A stretch of DNA of 64,000 nt from Roseibium album (GCA_001404055.1 CXTY01000014.1:663824-727823); one strand, 5' to 3'. Positions 1 through 8,399 are shown, counted from the first letter of the stretch. The notes: generated by a model not told the origin, from the sequence alone. Numbers and translations are program-made.

Positions 1-105
1 ACAGTATTTCCTGCTCGAGAGCGGCAACAGCCATGTTCAGGAGACCTTATTTTGTAGCGCTTCGCTTTTGCAGGGATGACAAGCGGCAAAGACAAGCTCA
101 AGAAA

Positions 106-130
106 ACGCGGGCCGGAGACCGGCCCGCGT
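106..130 (-). terminator. Intrinsic terminator after phnD
   Basis: A perfect 11-base inverted repeat (ACGCGGGCCGG, loop of three) lies 19 bases past the phnD stop. On the minus strand it is followed by TTTCTTG, so it looks like a rho-independent terminator for the phnCD transcript. The remaining bases 1-105 hold no gene I can recognise; a phnE permease gene does not begin before the window edge. Confidence 0.75.
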
Positions 131-148
131 GTTGGCTCAGAAAGCCGT

Positions 149-1066
149 TTAGTTCTTGTTCTTTGCCTTACGGGCTTCAACGATGTTGACGTAAGCTTCG
201 TGGGTGATCGGCATGAAGCCCTTGGTCTCACCAGCAGCAACACCGTAGGCACAATCTGGGTCCATGGAGTTCAGGGACGCCATCAGGGCTGTCACCTTGA
301 TTTTGACGTCTTCAGGAAGGGTTTTGGACAGAACGATCGGGCCTTCAGGGATAACCGGCGAACGCCAGATTTCCTGCAGTTCGGTCATGTCGACAAGGCC
401 GGCATCGGACGCTTTACGCAGAGCACCGGAGTTGTAGCCGTCTTCCCATTCGCCAAGGCCATCGGCCCAGGTCACACCAGCGTCGATGTCGCCGTTGGAC
501 ACAGCAACGATGGTCTGTTCGTGGCCACCGGTGAAAACAACATCGCCGAAGAAGTCGCCCGGCTCCATGGAATAACCCTGCTGCGGGATCGCAATGGACG
601 GGATCAGATAACCGGAAGTGGAGTTCGGGTCACCAAAGCCGAACTTGCGGCCTTTCATGTCGTCGAGGGAATTGATTTCGCTGTCGACGCGGGAAAAACC
701 GATGGAATAGTAACCATAGCCGCCGTCAACATTCACCTTGACCAGAACCGGATCAACGGCTTCTGGATCAGTGATGTAGACCTTTGCATAGCTGGAAGCA
801 CCAAGCCAGGCCATGTCGAGGTTGCCACCAAGCAGGCCTTCGATAACGCCATTGTAGTCGGCAGGTGCGAAGAGCTTGACCGGAACACCAAGAAGGTCGG
901 CGGTTTTTTCTTCCAGGCACTCGTATGCACGCAGACGGTCAGAAGCATTTTCGCCGCCAAGGATGCCAATGCGGAATTCAGTGATTTCAGAAGCACCTGC
1001 GATTGAGGCGTTCAGAGCGATTGTGCTGACAGCAGCGAGCGCAGCGACTTTGGAAACGATTTTCAT
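149..1066 (-). CDS. phnD: Phosphonate ABC transporter substrate-binding protein
   Basis: Periplasmic binding protein that captures phosphonates (or phosphate esters/phosphite) and delivers them to an inner-membrane ABC importer. About 305 residues, the usual PhnD size. The N-terminus is a Sec signal peptide (MKIVSKVAALAAVSTIAL, cleavage near AGAS). The mature part has the PhnD-like pattern with FRIGILGGENASDR, a GGNLDMAWLG stretch and FGDPNSTSGYL, which form the phosphonate pocket in this family. I chose the ATG at 1066 because GGGGAG lies eight bases upstream; a GTG nine bases earlier would bury that site. It follows phnC with a 56-base gap in the same transcript. Family assignment is firm; the exact ligand is not readable. 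Confidence 0.9.
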   Translation of the reverse strand: MKIVSKVAALAAVSTIALNASIAGASEITEFRIGILGGENASDRLRAYECLEEKTADLLGVPVKLFAPADYNGVIEGLLGGNLDMAWLGASSYAKVYITDPEAVDPVLVKVNVDGGYGYYSIGFSRVDSEINSLDDMKGRKFGFGDPNSTSGYLIPSIAIPQQGYSMEPGDFFGDVVFTGGHEQTIVAVSNGDIDAGVTWADGLGEWEDGYNSGALRKASDAGLVDMTELQEIWRSPVIPEGPIVLSKTLPEDVKIKVTALMASLNSMDPDCAYGVAAGETKGFMPITHEAYVNIVEARKAKNKN

Positions 1067-1122
1067 TTGGGACACTCCCCGAGAGACTTGTTCGAGATGA
1101 CGTTCAAATTGTGCGCAGGCGG

Positions 1123-1959
1123 CTAGACCGCTGCTGCTGCCGCCGGGGTCATCGCACCGACGGATTCAGGAGAGCCGGTCTGACCGGCATCAATTGCTGT
1201 GGAGGTGGCAGCCTCGTTGAAACTTTCGTCGGCACCATAGATTTCCCGCGCTGCGGAAGTGGTCAGCTCTTCTGGCTTGCCGTCAAAGACAATGAACCCG
1301 TCGCGCATGCCAATGACCCGGTCGCAGTAATTGCGAGCCGTGTCGAGCGTATGCAGGTTGCAGATCACGATCTTGTTGTCGCGGTCATGAATTTCCCGCA
1401 GAGCGTCCATGACAATCTTGGCATTCATTGGATCAAGCGAAGCAATCGGCTCGTCCGCAAGGATCATGTGAGGATCCTGCATCAGCGCACGCGCAATCGC
1501 GACACGCTGCTGCTGCCCACCTGACAACTCTTCCGCACGTTTGGGTGCTTCCTGGGCAATTCCGAGACGATCAAGAGCGGAAAGCGCCGCGTTGACGTCG
1601 TCCTTGCTGAAGACATTGAAGAGGCTCTTGAGCGTGCCGTGACCGTTGAGGCGGCCGAGCATCACGTTTGTGACCACGTCGAGGCGCGGAACAAGGTTGA
1701 ATTGCTGGAATACCATGGCGCAATCACGCTGCCAGCGGCGCATCATCCCGCCCTTGAGACGAAGAATATCGTGATCATTGAAAAGGATCCGGCCTGTTGT
1801 CGCCGGCGTAAGCCTGTTGATCATGCGCAGCAAGGTCGATTTGCCCGCGCCTGAGCGGCCAATGACACCAACCATCTGCGGTTTCTCGATGCCAAAACTG
1901 ACCTTGTTGACCGCGGTCCGGGTCCCGAATGTCTTGGTGACTTCCTGAAATTGAATCAC
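1123..1959 (-). CDS. phnC: Phosphonate ABC transporter ATP-binding protein
   Basis: Cytoplasmic ATPase that powers phosphonate import. Starting at the GTG at 1959 the protein begins [12 protein letters not shown] and is about 278 residues, the normal PhnC length; the frame stays open for about 50 more codons upstream but that part has no ABC character and would overlap the PHO box. Visible motifs are Walker [10 protein letters not shown] near residue 35, the Q-loop MVFQQFNLV, the signature [15 protein letters not shown] and Walker [13 protein letters not shown]. The C-terminal tail is rich in alanine and threonine and looks dispensable. It is first in an operon with phnD. The expected permease phnE is not found directly downstream, which is unusual. 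A PHO box 55 bases before the start implies control by PhoB. Confidence 0.88.
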   Translation of the reverse strand: MIQFQEVTKTFGTRTAVNKVSFGIEKPQMVGVIGRSGAGKSTLLRMINRLTPATTGRILFNDHDILRLKGGMMRRWQRDCAMVFQQFNLVPRLDVVTNVMLGRLNGHGTLKSLFNVFSKDDVNAALSALDRLGIAQEAPKRAEELSGGQQQRVAIARALMQDPHMILADEPIASLDPMNAKIVMDALREIHDRDNKIVICNLHTLDTARNYCDRVIGMRDGFIVFDGKPEELTTSAAREIYGADESFNEAATSTAIDAGQTGSPESVGAMTPAAAAAV

Positions 1960-2014
1960 GCGCCAGCCCTGTTCGTGTTTGTTCGTCGTGCTGCGCGACA
2001 AGAGCCACCGGACC

Positions 2015-2032
2015 ATTACAGCTGGATGACAG
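2015..2032 (-). promoter_or_regulatory. PHO box upstream of phnC
   Basis: Read on the minus strand the sequence is CTGTCATCCAGCTGTAAT, two seven-base repeats separated by four bases. Alphaproteobacterial PhoB sites have the consensus CTGTCAT-N4-CTGTCAT, so the first half is exact and the second matches five of seven positions. It lies 55 bases before the phnC GTG, a normal position for activation under phosphate starvation. Confidence 0.8.
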
Positions 2033-2148
2033 GAATTTAACCGGCACAACAAAGATTGATGACGCTTCAATGACGCAAGGCGTCTGTCAAAAGTTGAGCG
2101 CAGGCCTTCGAACAAGAATTAGGCAATAAATTCAGTATGTTTATAAAA

Positions 2149-2169
2149 CGAGTTGTGTCGAACAACTCG
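2149..2169. promoter_or_regulatory. Inverted repeat in the phnC divergent region
   Basis: CGAGTTGT and ACAACTCG form a perfect eight-base inverted repeat around five bases, inside the 400-base divergent region 1960-2359. It could be an operator for a second regulator in addition to the two PHO boxes. No regulator gene adjoins it, so the role is only a guess. Confidence 0.35.
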
Positions 2170-2264
2170 ATGCAATCGTGATGTCACATTATTGCGAAGA
2201 AAGGGTCGAAACAGGGCAAAACAACGTCGATGATCCCTGCTTCAAATTCGGAAAAATGTGGAGA

Positions 2265-2282
2265 CCGTCATAATAGTGTCAC
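2265..2282 (+). promoter_or_regulatory. PHO box upstream of the hexapeptide transferase gene
   Basis: CCGTCATAATAGTGTCAC matches the CTGTCAT-N4-CTGTCAT PhoB site with six and five of seven bases in the two halves. It ends 77 bases before the ATG at 2360 and mirrors the site facing phnC, so both arms of the divergent pair appear to belong to the phosphate regulon. Confidence 0.75.
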
Positions 2283-2359
2283 CCATTCGTCACTGATTTT
2301 CGCTGCACAATCGCTACAACGCGCCGGACGATCAAAACCGAAAGTGAATTGGACCCGCT

Positions 2360-2986
2360 ATGTCTGCGCCCACAAAAAAAACCACGATGACAGAATCCCC
2401 GAATATCCATCCCGATGCCAATGTCTTCAACTGCGAACTCGGGATCTGGACCGAAGTCGGCGCGCGGACGGACATGCGTGAAAGTCAGATGGGTGACTAC
2501 TCTTACATTGTTCAGGACGGTGACGTTGTCTGGAGCACAATCGGAAAATTCTGTTCCATTGCGCGCAGGGTCCGTATCAATCCTGGCAACCATGCCACCT
2601 GGCGCGCTTCACAGCATCACTTCACTTATCGTGCTGGCGCCTACGAGCTTGGTGACGACGATGAAGAGTTTTTCCAATGGCGTAAGGACGACTGGGTCAC
2701 AATCGGGCATGATGTCTGGATAGGCCACAATGCAACAGTTCTGGCAGGTGTCACCATTGGCACGGGAGCAATCATTGCTGCAGGTGCCGTTGTCTCCAAG
2801 GATGTGGCGCCTTACACGGTTGTCGGCGGTGTTGCTGCCAAAACAATCAAGCGGCGTTTTAACGAAGCCCAGGAAAAGGCCCTGATGGAGATAGCCTGGT
2901 GGGACTGGTCTCATGCGGAGTTGAAAGAGAGGCTTCCGGATTTTCGCCTGCTTGCCATTGATACGTTTATTGAAAAGTACCGCTAA
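2360..2986 (+). CDS. Phosphonate-cluster hexapeptide-repeat transferase
   Basis: A 208-residue left-handed beta-helix protein of the transferase hexapeptide family that accompanies phosphonate genes (TIGR03308 type). The repeats are plain from about residue 110 on: VTIGHDVWIGHNATVLAG, VTIGTGAIIAAG, AVVSKDVAPYTVVGG. The N-terminal half has the family pattern MGDYSYIVQDGDVVWSTIGKF and RINPGNH. Family members probably transfer an acyl group, but substrate is not established; acetylation of an aminophosphonate is a reasonable guess. It is divergent from phnCD and has its own PHO box. The second ATG at residue 10 (MTESPN) is an alternative start. Confidence 0.8.
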   Translation: MSAPTKKTTMTESPNIHPDANVFNCELGIWTEVGARTDMRESQMGDYSYIVQDGDVVWSTIGKFCSIARRVRINPGNHATWRASQHHFTYRAGAYELGDDDEEFFQWRKDDWVTIGHDVWIGHNATVLAGVTIGTGAIIAAGAVVSKDVAPYTVVGGVAAKTIKRRFNEAQEKALMEIAWWDWSHAELKERLPDFRLLAIDTFIEKYR

Positions 2987-3052
2987 ACGGAATTAGTCTG
3001 ACGTTCATCCCACTTCGAAATGTCCACCCCGGCGTCACAGAAATGAAAAGCA

Positions 3053-3436
3053 TTGACCAACACCGTCTCACTTAGCCGCATCATATTGTACGTGCGTGAC
3101 GTGGACAGGAGCGCTGTTTTTTTCAGCACCCATTTCGGCTTTACGGCACTGGACGACCCATCTGACAGGATCACGGAACTGGTCCCTCAAGAAGGAGGAC
3201 CAAGGATCATGCTGCACAAGGCGGGAAAGGGACAGAAATTAGGTCAGGTGCTGGTGAAGCTGGTCTTCGACGTCGAGGACATTCCGGGCTTTTGCAAAGA
3301 CGCCCAATCCAAGGGATTGAATTTCGGCTCCATCCACGAGGCAGACGGTTACACCTTTGCCAACGCGAAAGACCCGGACGGAAATTCAATTCAGATTTCC
3401 AGCCGGGCATTCCGGGTCGGCAAGAGCAGTTCGTAG
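3053..3436 (+). CDS. VOC (glyoxalase/bleomycin-resistance fold) protein
   Basis: A 127-residue single-module vicinal-oxygen-chelate protein. It shows the opening SLSRIILYVRDVDRSAVFFSTHFGF and the closing KDPDGNSIQISS that define the fold, including a likely metal-facing acidic residue. Members include glyoxalase I, dioxygenases and antibiotic-binding proteins; nothing here fixes the substrate. The start is taken at TTG because a stop codon lies three codons upstream and no in-frame ATG exists before the first conserved strand. It lies 66 bases after the hexapeptide gene and could be cotranscribed. Confidence 0.75.
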   Translation: MTNTVSLSRIILYVRDVDRSAVFFSTHFGFTALDDPSDRITELVPQEGGPRIMLHKAGKGQKLGQVLVKLVFDVEDIPGFCKDAQSKGLNFGSIHEADGYTFANAKDPDGNSIQISSRAFRVGKSSS

Positions 3437-3475
3437 CCCCTCCCCCAGCTAACCTTTTGGCGTTAGACTTTGGCG

Positions 3476-4051
3476 ATGACCATGGAAGCCGCTGTCCTTA
3501 GTTCCAGCCTCGGACCATCCCTGCGCAGATGGCGGGTGCTGAACCGCGTCAAGCAGGAAGCGCTTGCAAGAGACCTCGGTGTTTCCCAAAGCAAGATCTC
3601 CCGCTGGGAAAGCGGCAGCGCACAGCCAAAGGGCGCCGACCAGCTCAAGATTTTGAGGCTTCTGCGTGCCCGTCCTGAATCTTCAGCCGACAGGGCTCTG
3701 TTGGAGCTGGTGTCCTGTTCTTCAGAACCCGTGCACCTCATTTGTGACCTGACACATCGGCTGCTCGCTGTTTCGCCTGCCCGCGCAACAAACTGGCACG
3801 TTCCAACCGCCGACCTGATGAACCGCCCACTGTGGCGATTTGCATCCGAGGGCATCCGGGAGATGGAAGGCCGTCTCGCCGAGCATCGCTGGTTTGAGCC
3901 TTTGGGCCCGGATATTTTATTCCATACGGAAGATGCACACTTTCCCGAATTGACCATTCTACAAGGCAAGATCAGGATTTCCCGTCTACCACTCTCCGAT
4001 GGCAGTTACGCGCGACTTGTTCGAGATGACAAAGCTATCTCGCGTGGCTAG
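3476..4051 (+). CDS. XRE-family transcriptional regulator
   Basis: A roughly 191-residue DNA-binding protein. The N-terminal third is a Cro/C1 helix-turn-helix: LRRWRVLNRVKQEALARDLGVSQSKISRWESG, with recognition helix at SQSKISRWE. The C-terminal two thirds look like a small ligand-sensing domain (HLICDLTHRLLAVSPA onwards), reminiscent of a PAS-like fold, but I cannot name it. I chose ATG at 3476 over the TTG two codons earlier. It follows the VOC gene by about 40 bases. Target and ligand are unknown. Confidence 0.75.
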   Translation: MTMEAAVLSSSLGPSLRRWRVLNRVKQEALARDLGVSQSKISRWESGSAQPKGADQLKILRLLRARPESSADRALLELVSCSSEPVHLICDLTHRLLAVSPARATNWHVPTADLMNRPLWRFASEGIREMEGRLAEHRWFEPLGPDILFHTEDAHFPELTILQGKIRISRLPLSDGSYARLVRDDKAISRG

Positions 4052-4110
4052 AAACCACATCGTGATAGCGGCAATTGGTTTCGGTCTGCGTAGTTCTTGA
4101 CACTTGTCCT

Positions 4111-4244
4111 GCGGGAAATAGTCATTCCCGCCCCCTCTCTCACGGATACAAACTCTGGCAGGGTTCCGGTAACCGCCAACGTCGTTTCCCAGCCATGGCA
4201 CTGCGCCTTGCTGGACCCCGGTCTTGGCAGCGCCAAACCGGGGT
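4111..4244. other. Two strong hairpins in the gene-poor stretch before the HD gene
   Basis: The 279 bases between the XRE gene and the HD gene contain GCGGGAA/TTCCCGC at 4111-4131, and a long hairpin at 4215-4244. In the latter, ACCCCGGT and TTGGC pair with GCCAA and ACCGGGGT around a three-base loop with a single bulged C. Neither has a U-tract, so they are not ordinary terminators. They may be a dispersed repeat or an mRNA leader structure. Confidence 0.4.
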
Positions 4245-4330
4245 GAAAACAAGAACCAACTTCACGTTTGTGGCTGCATAAATTATTCAAACCATCCCCT
4301 GACGAGCCTGGGCCACTTAAACTCTCGAGC

Positions 4331-4990
4331 ATGACCCAGGCAGACACGCTCTCCCCCGACTTATTCATCGACCATCAGCAACTAACCGGAATACTGGAGT
4401 TTCTTCAGGCGGCCGAGCTGCTGAAAGACACTACCCGCTCTGGTACCACTCGAAAGGGCAGACAGGAGAGCACAGCGGAACATTCCTGGCGGCTTGCCCT
4501 CATGTGTCTCGTCTTTGAAAAGCAGCTCGGCAGGATTGATATCATGAAGCTTGTGAAGCTCTGCCTGATCCACGATCTTGGCGAAGCGATTTCCGGAGAT
4601 ATACCTGCGCCGCTCCAGGTTCCCGGAGATGACCGCGCTGCGCGGGAAAGGTTGGATTTCCAAAAGCTATGCGCGCCTCTCCCTGGAGGTCTGAAATCAG
4701 ATCTGATTGAGCTTTGGGATGAATATGCAGCAGCATCGTCGCCCGAAGCACAGCTAGCCAAGGCATTCGACAAACTGGAAACCATGCTGCAACACCAGCT
4801 TATGCCACTGCAAAACTCAGCCTTTTACGAGTTCAATCTACATTACGGCAGGACGCACACCGATCATCATCCGCTAACGCGTCAAATCCGAGACTTTGTC
4901 GACGCTGGCACGCGGGATATTTTGCGGAATCTTGAAGCAACCTCGGTGCCTCCGGTGCAGTTGTCAGCGGACGAAAACCCTACGCAGTAA
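4331..4990 (+). CDS. HD-domain phosphohydrolase (YfbR/HDDC2-like)
   Basis: A roughly 219-residue member of the HD superfamily of metal-dependent phosphohydrolases, closest in pattern to 5'-deoxynucleotidases. The metal ligands are visible: H in TAEHSWRLALM, the HD pair in CLIHDLGEAISGD, and the distal D in AFDKLETMLQHQL. These would hydrolyse a nucleoside monophosphate or similar ester in the cytoplasm. I chose the ATG at 4331 because homologues begin close to the first helix (ILEFLQAAELLKDTTRSG); the frame extends 21 codons upstream without an evident ribosome site. Isolated gene, no operon partner. Confidence 0.78.
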   Translation: MTQADTLSPDLFIDHQQLTGILEFLQAAELLKDTTRSGTTRKGRQESTAEHSWRLALMCLVFEKQLGRIDIMKLVKLCLIHDLGEAISGDIPAPLQVPGDDRAARERLDFQKLCAPLPGGLKSDLIELWDEYAAASSPEAQLAKAFDKLETMLQHQLMPLQNSAFYEFNLHYGRTHTDHHPLTRQIRDFVDAGTRDILRNLEATSVPPVQLSADENPTQ

Positions 4991-5083
4991 CCCTAAAGCG
5001 GTGGCGCCCACCTTGATCAACCTGGAATTGGCGTTCTAACCTCCCCTGACCAGCAGAAGCCTGATCAACCCGGAGGAATATCC

Positions 5084-5449
5084 ATGTATACGATCCTGCC
5101 CCGCAGCCAGGGCCCGATTCTTGGCGTAGTGGTGACCGGCAAAATAACGATTGATCAGGAAAGAGAGCTGATCGCTAAAGCCGAGGAGCTGATCGCGGCT
5201 CATGAGAAAATCAACGTTCTTGTCGCTCTTGGCAAGCATGCCGGAATATCAATGGAAGCCGTTGTCTCTGACATCAAATGGGCCCTGACCCATATGAAAC
5301 AACTAAACAAGATTGCAATCGTGACAGACAGCAAGATGCTGGCAGCCCTTGTTGCTGTGGACGCGACTTTTGCCAAGATGGTCGGCATTCAGGAAAAACA
5401 CTTCGACCGAGATGAAATTGATATCGCCTGGCACTGGATTGAGAGCTGA
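5084..5449 (+). CDS. SpoIIAA-like (STAS-fold) protein
   Basis: A 121-residue protein of the SpoIIAA-like family, which has the STAS alpha/beta fold also found in anti-sigma antagonists. The pattern GPILGVVVTGKIT, then the long helix with ELIAKAEELIAAH, then INVLVALGKHAGI and KIAIVTDSKMLAAL matches that family. Members of this branch lack the phosphorylated serine and their role is unclear, perhaps lipid or membrane stress signalling. A clear ribosome site GGAGG lies before the ATG. Stands alone, convergent with the amidotransferase gene. Confidence 0.75.
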   Translation: MYTILPRSQGPILGVVVTGKITIDQERELIAKAEELIAAHEKINVLVALGKHAGISMEAVVSDIKWALTHMKQLNKIAIVTDSKMLAALVAVDATFAKMVGIQEKHFDRDEIDIAWHWIES

Positions 5450-5473
5450 CGGACGTAAAGACGGCGAAATCAA

Positions 5474-6262
5474 TCAGGCTTCGACCAGTTCCTCTTCGTC
5501 CAGAAAGGCAACCTGTTTCACAGACCCGTCCTGAACCTCGATCATGTGACCACTTGCGACTTCCATCCAGCAGTTCCGGGCCTCGTCGAGAGGTTCGGAA
5601 ACAACCATGACGCCATCTTCGAATTGCCGGTAATAGAGGGTCGGTGGAAACCGGTCGGAAGCATAGCGTGCTGCATAAAGGGTCACACCGTCTGACCAGG
5701 CCGAAGCAAACCGCATGTGCGGGGCAGTACCTGAATATTTTGAAAGCGCCTCGGTTTCCCGAACCGCACGCGCCATCGCGGCCCTTGGGTGTTTTGCCAA
5801 ACCATAGGCGAGCGCAATCAGGAACAGGCTCTCGCTATCTGTGCCCCCCAGGCGATCACGGTAGAGATCGTCCGGAATCATGTTGTCAAGACGCCGCCGC
5901 ACCTTGTCATAGCCACCCACCTGACCGTTGTGCATGAAGGTCCAGCGACCATTGGTAAACGGGTGGCAATTGTCCCGTGTGGTCGCTGTCCCTGTTGACG
6001 CACGCACATGCGCCATGAAGTGCTTTGAGCGAACATGACCCGCAAGTTGCTGCAGGTTGGGATCGGACCAGGCCGGGCGCACATCCTTATAAAGACAAGG
6101 CGTTTCGCGATCTCCATACCAGGCGACGCCAAAACCGTCCGCGTTGACTGCTGTCTTGCACGACAGTGCATTCCGGCTTTGATCGATCAACGAATGTTCA
6201 GGATCGCAGATCACTTCTTCAAGATATTTTGGAGCTCCGCTCCAGGCGGCCCAGCGGCACAT
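5474..6262 (-). CDS. Class II glutamine amidotransferase (YafJ/EgtC-like)
   Basis: A 262-residue N-terminal-nucleophile hydrolase. It starts MCRWAAWSG, so Cys2 becomes the N-terminal catalytic cysteine once methionine is removed, which fixes the start at 6262. Other active-site blocks are ADGFGVAWYG, HVRASTG, NCHPFTNGRWTFMHNGQ and GGTDSESLF. The family includes EgtC, which removes glutamate from a gamma-glutamyl sulfoxide in ergothioneine synthesis, and YafJ of unknown role. It lies 16 bases after a class V PLP enzyme in the same operon, an arrangement that recalls EgtC next to the C-S lyase EgtE, while egtB and egtD lie 20 kb away. The link to ergothioneine is an inference; other gamma-glutamyl substrates are possible. 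Confidence 0.8.
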   Translation of the reverse strand: MCRWAAWSGAPKYLEEVICDPEHSLIDQSRNALSCKTAVNADGFGVAWYGDRETPCLYKDVRPAWSDPNLQQLAGHVRSKHFMAHVRASTGTATTRDNCHPFTNGRWTFMHNGQVGGYDKVRRRLDNMIPDDLYRDRLGGTDSESLFLIALAYGLAKHPRAAMARAVRETEALSKYSGTAPHMRFASAWSDGVTLYAARYASDRFPPTLYYRQFEDGVMVVSEPLDEARNCWMEVASGHMIEVQDGSVKQVAFLDEEELVEA

Positions 6263-6278
6263 GTCTTATTGATTTCCT

Positions 6279-7745
6279 TCAAGCTGCATTCAATATGGCC
6301 TTGAACCGTGCAGTGCTCTCGTCACAGCTGTACAGGTCGGCAAACGGATAAGGATTGCGCGCAAGATCATCAACCGCTTGAATGATCTTGTCGGCCTTTT
6401 CTTCAGTCAACAGAACAGAAAAATTCAGCCGCGTCCAACCTGGCTTTTTGAGTTCTTCGCCAGCCAGGATGCTCGCTCTCATGGCTTCTGATTGCTCGCG
6501 TTCTATGCCCAGCAAACGGTGTGCATAGGGACCGGCGCAGGCGCAACCGCCCCTCACCTGGACACCAAACACATCCGACAGCATCCGCGTGATCAGCTGC
6601 TGGTGTATATAGCCGCCATGTTCAAGGTCCCGCACACGGAAGGAAAAGACCGGCAACACGTGGTCCGCATTCTGGTTTCCAAGGATCTCGATTGCCGGAT
6701 TGTCTTGCCAGGCGGCCAGAGCCCTTGCCCGGCACACGGCATTGCGCTCATCCATGGCTTGTTGACCAATGGCCTCCTTCACCAGAAAGACCAGTGCAGC
6801 GCGGATATCACCAACGACATTCGGCGTGCCGGCTTCTTCGCGCGCGGCGATGTTTGATGTGTAGTCGTGGTCCCAGGGCGAAACAAAACGCACCGTGCCG
6901 CCACCGGGGAATACCGGCGTGTCCATCTGAACGGCACTTTTCCGCACGATCATGACACCGGACGCAGCCGGCCCGCCGATGAACTTATGCGTTGAAACAA
7001 CCACAGCATCTTTTTGAAAGTCGGTACCTTCTTTCATGTCGACAGGCAGATAAGGGCCGGACCCGGCGCAATCCCACACGCTCAGGGCGCCATAGCGTTT
7101 CAACAGACCCGTCACGGCGTCATCGTCGGTCACAATGCCCGTAACATTGGACATCAGGGAAAAGGCACCAACTATCAGGCGGTCTGCTCCAGCGCCCTTG
7201 AGTGCGCTCTCAAGCTTTTCAAGGTCCGGGCCGCCATTGGTCGCTTCGCCTATTTCGAGAACTTGGGCACCGCTTTCGCGCCAGGGCAGAATGTCGGAAT
7301 GATGTTCGTATGGCCCGATGACAACAAGCGGATTTTCACCCCGTTCAGCGGCGCCTGAAACACCCAGCAGATGCACCAGCCGGTTGAGGCCAGCCGTGGC
7401 ACCGGATCCACAGAAGACAGTTGCGTAGTTCTCATCGGCACTGCAAATCCGTGCAATTTCCGAACGAGCGGTCTCACGCATGCGGGTCATGGCACTGCCG
7501 CAAAAAGAGGCTTCCGTGTGGCTGTTGGCGTAAACCGGCAAGACCTCCTCCAGAACGAACTCTTCGATTTGGCGCAACGCCCGGCCCGAGGCAACATAGT
7601 CTGCATAAATCAGCTGCTGCTCACCAAAGGGACCACTGAGCTTCTTGCCCTCGCCGATCAAACCTGCACGCAGGCGGCTAATCAGGTCTGGTCCCTGAAG
7701 GTCTTGTTTGAATTGATCGAGTGGAGTGCCGGTTCCGTGGGTCAT
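6279..7745 (-). CDS. Class V aminotransferase-fold PLP enzyme (cysteine desulfurase/lyase-like)
   Basis: A 488-residue fold-type I PLP enzyme related to cysteine desulfurases and selenocysteine lyases but longer than IscS or SufS (about 400). The PLP lysine sits in STHKFIGGP, the cofactor Asp in LSVWDCAGSG, and the substrate entry in VYANSHTEAS with a phosphate-binding GSGATAGLNRL. The cysteine-rich RGGCACAGPYAHRLLGI block marks a subfamily whose substrate is not known to me. Expected chemistry is beta-elimination or desulfuration of a cysteine derivative in the cytoplasm. First gene of an operon with the glutamine amidotransferase, divergent from an Lrp-type regulator 104 bases away that probably controls it. 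Confidence 0.75.
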   Translation of the reverse strand: MTHGTGTPLDQFKQDLQGPDLISRLRAGLIGEGKKLSGPFGEQQLIYADYVASGRALRQIEEFVLEEVLPVYANSHTEASFCGSAMTRMRETARSEIARICSADENYATVFCGSGATAGLNRLVHLLGVSGAAERGENPLVVIGPYEHHSDILPWRESGAQVLEIGEATNGGPDLEKLESALKGAGADRLIVGAFSLMSNVTGIVTDDDAVTGLLKRYGALSVWDCAGSGPYLPVDMKEGTDFQKDAVVVSTHKFIGGPAASGVMIVRKSAVQMDTPVFPGGGTVRFVSPWDHDYTSNIAAREEAGTPNVVGDIRAALVFLVKEAIGQQAMDERNAVCRARALAAWQDNPAIEILGNQNADHVLPVFSFRVRDLEHGGYIHQQLITRMLSDVFGVQVRGGCACAGPYAHRLLGIEREQSEAMRASILAGEELKKPGWTRLNFSVLLTEEKADKIIQAVDDLARNPYPFADLYSCDESTARFKAILNAA

Positions 7746-7849
7746 TTTCTGCTCCGAATCTTACTATCCGGATCATACGACCCTTTGAACTGGGATTTCT
7801 TCACATGATTCGATTGAAAAACTCGCCGTTTTGTGTCATTTGATCGGTT

Positions 7850-8311
7850 ATGGAGAAAAAATTCGATCATATTGACCGTGCGCTGCTACGTGCGCTTCAA
7901 AGAGATGCTCGTCTGTCGCAGAGGGATCTTGCAGATCAGGTCGGTCTGTCGCAGAACGCCTGCTGGCGCCGGCTCAAGTCTCTTTACGAAAGCGGCTTGA
8001 TCGAGGGACACACTGTACGTCTGAATCCCGAGTATCTGGGGTTGAATCTCACCGTCTTTGTCATGGTGCGTACCCGGCATCACTCAAAGGACTGGTTGGA
8101 GACTTTCCGCAATGAGGTCTCGTCCATTCCAAACGTCATCGATTTTTACCGGATCGCGGGCGACTACGACTACATGCTGAAAGTGGTCGCCGAGGACATG
8201 AATGCATTCGACCGGATCTACCAACGGCTGATCGAGAAGGTCGATCTGGATACCGTTACGTCTTACATGACCATGGAAGTCATTGCGGACACCCGCCCCC
8301 TCCCGATTTGA
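7850..8311 (+). CDS. Lrp/AsnC-family transcriptional regulator
   Basis: A 153-residue feast/famine regulator of normal length. The N-terminus has the winged helix-turn-helix (RALLRALQRDARLSQRDLADQVGLSQNACWRRLKSL) and the C-terminus the RAM ligand-binding domain with the characteristic FYRIAGDYDYMLKVV. Such proteins sense amino acids. The gene is divergent from the PLP enzyme and amidotransferase operon, so those genes are its likely target and an amino acid handled by them its likely effector. Confidence 0.88.
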   Translation: MEKKFDHIDRALLRALQRDARLSQRDLADQVGLSQNACWRRLKSLYESGLIEGHTVRLNPEYLGLNLTVFVMVRTRHHSKDWLETFRNEVSSIPNVIDFYRIAGDYDYMLKVVAEDMNAFDRIYQRLIEKVDLDTVTSYMTMEVIADTRPLPI

Positions 8312-8339
8312 AGAGCTTCGCAAGACCCTAAATTCAAAA

Positions 8340-8370
8340 CCCCAGGCTGAACTCTTAGATCTGCCTGGGG
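8340..8370. terminator. Bidirectional terminator
   Basis: CCCCAGGC and GCCTGGGG form a perfect eight-base stem around a 15-base loop, with TTGCTTGTTTT on the right and, on the other strand, TTTTGAATTT. It separates the convergent Lrp gene and the SH3-domain gene and can serve both. Confidence 0.75.
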
Positions 8371-8399
8371 TTGCTTGTTTTCAGCTCATGGCAACAGTT

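Noticed and set aside
200..1006. 268-codon plus-strand frame opposite phnD
   Set aside because: Entirely within phnD on the other strand, with no family motif. The phnD frame has a signal peptide and known blocks.
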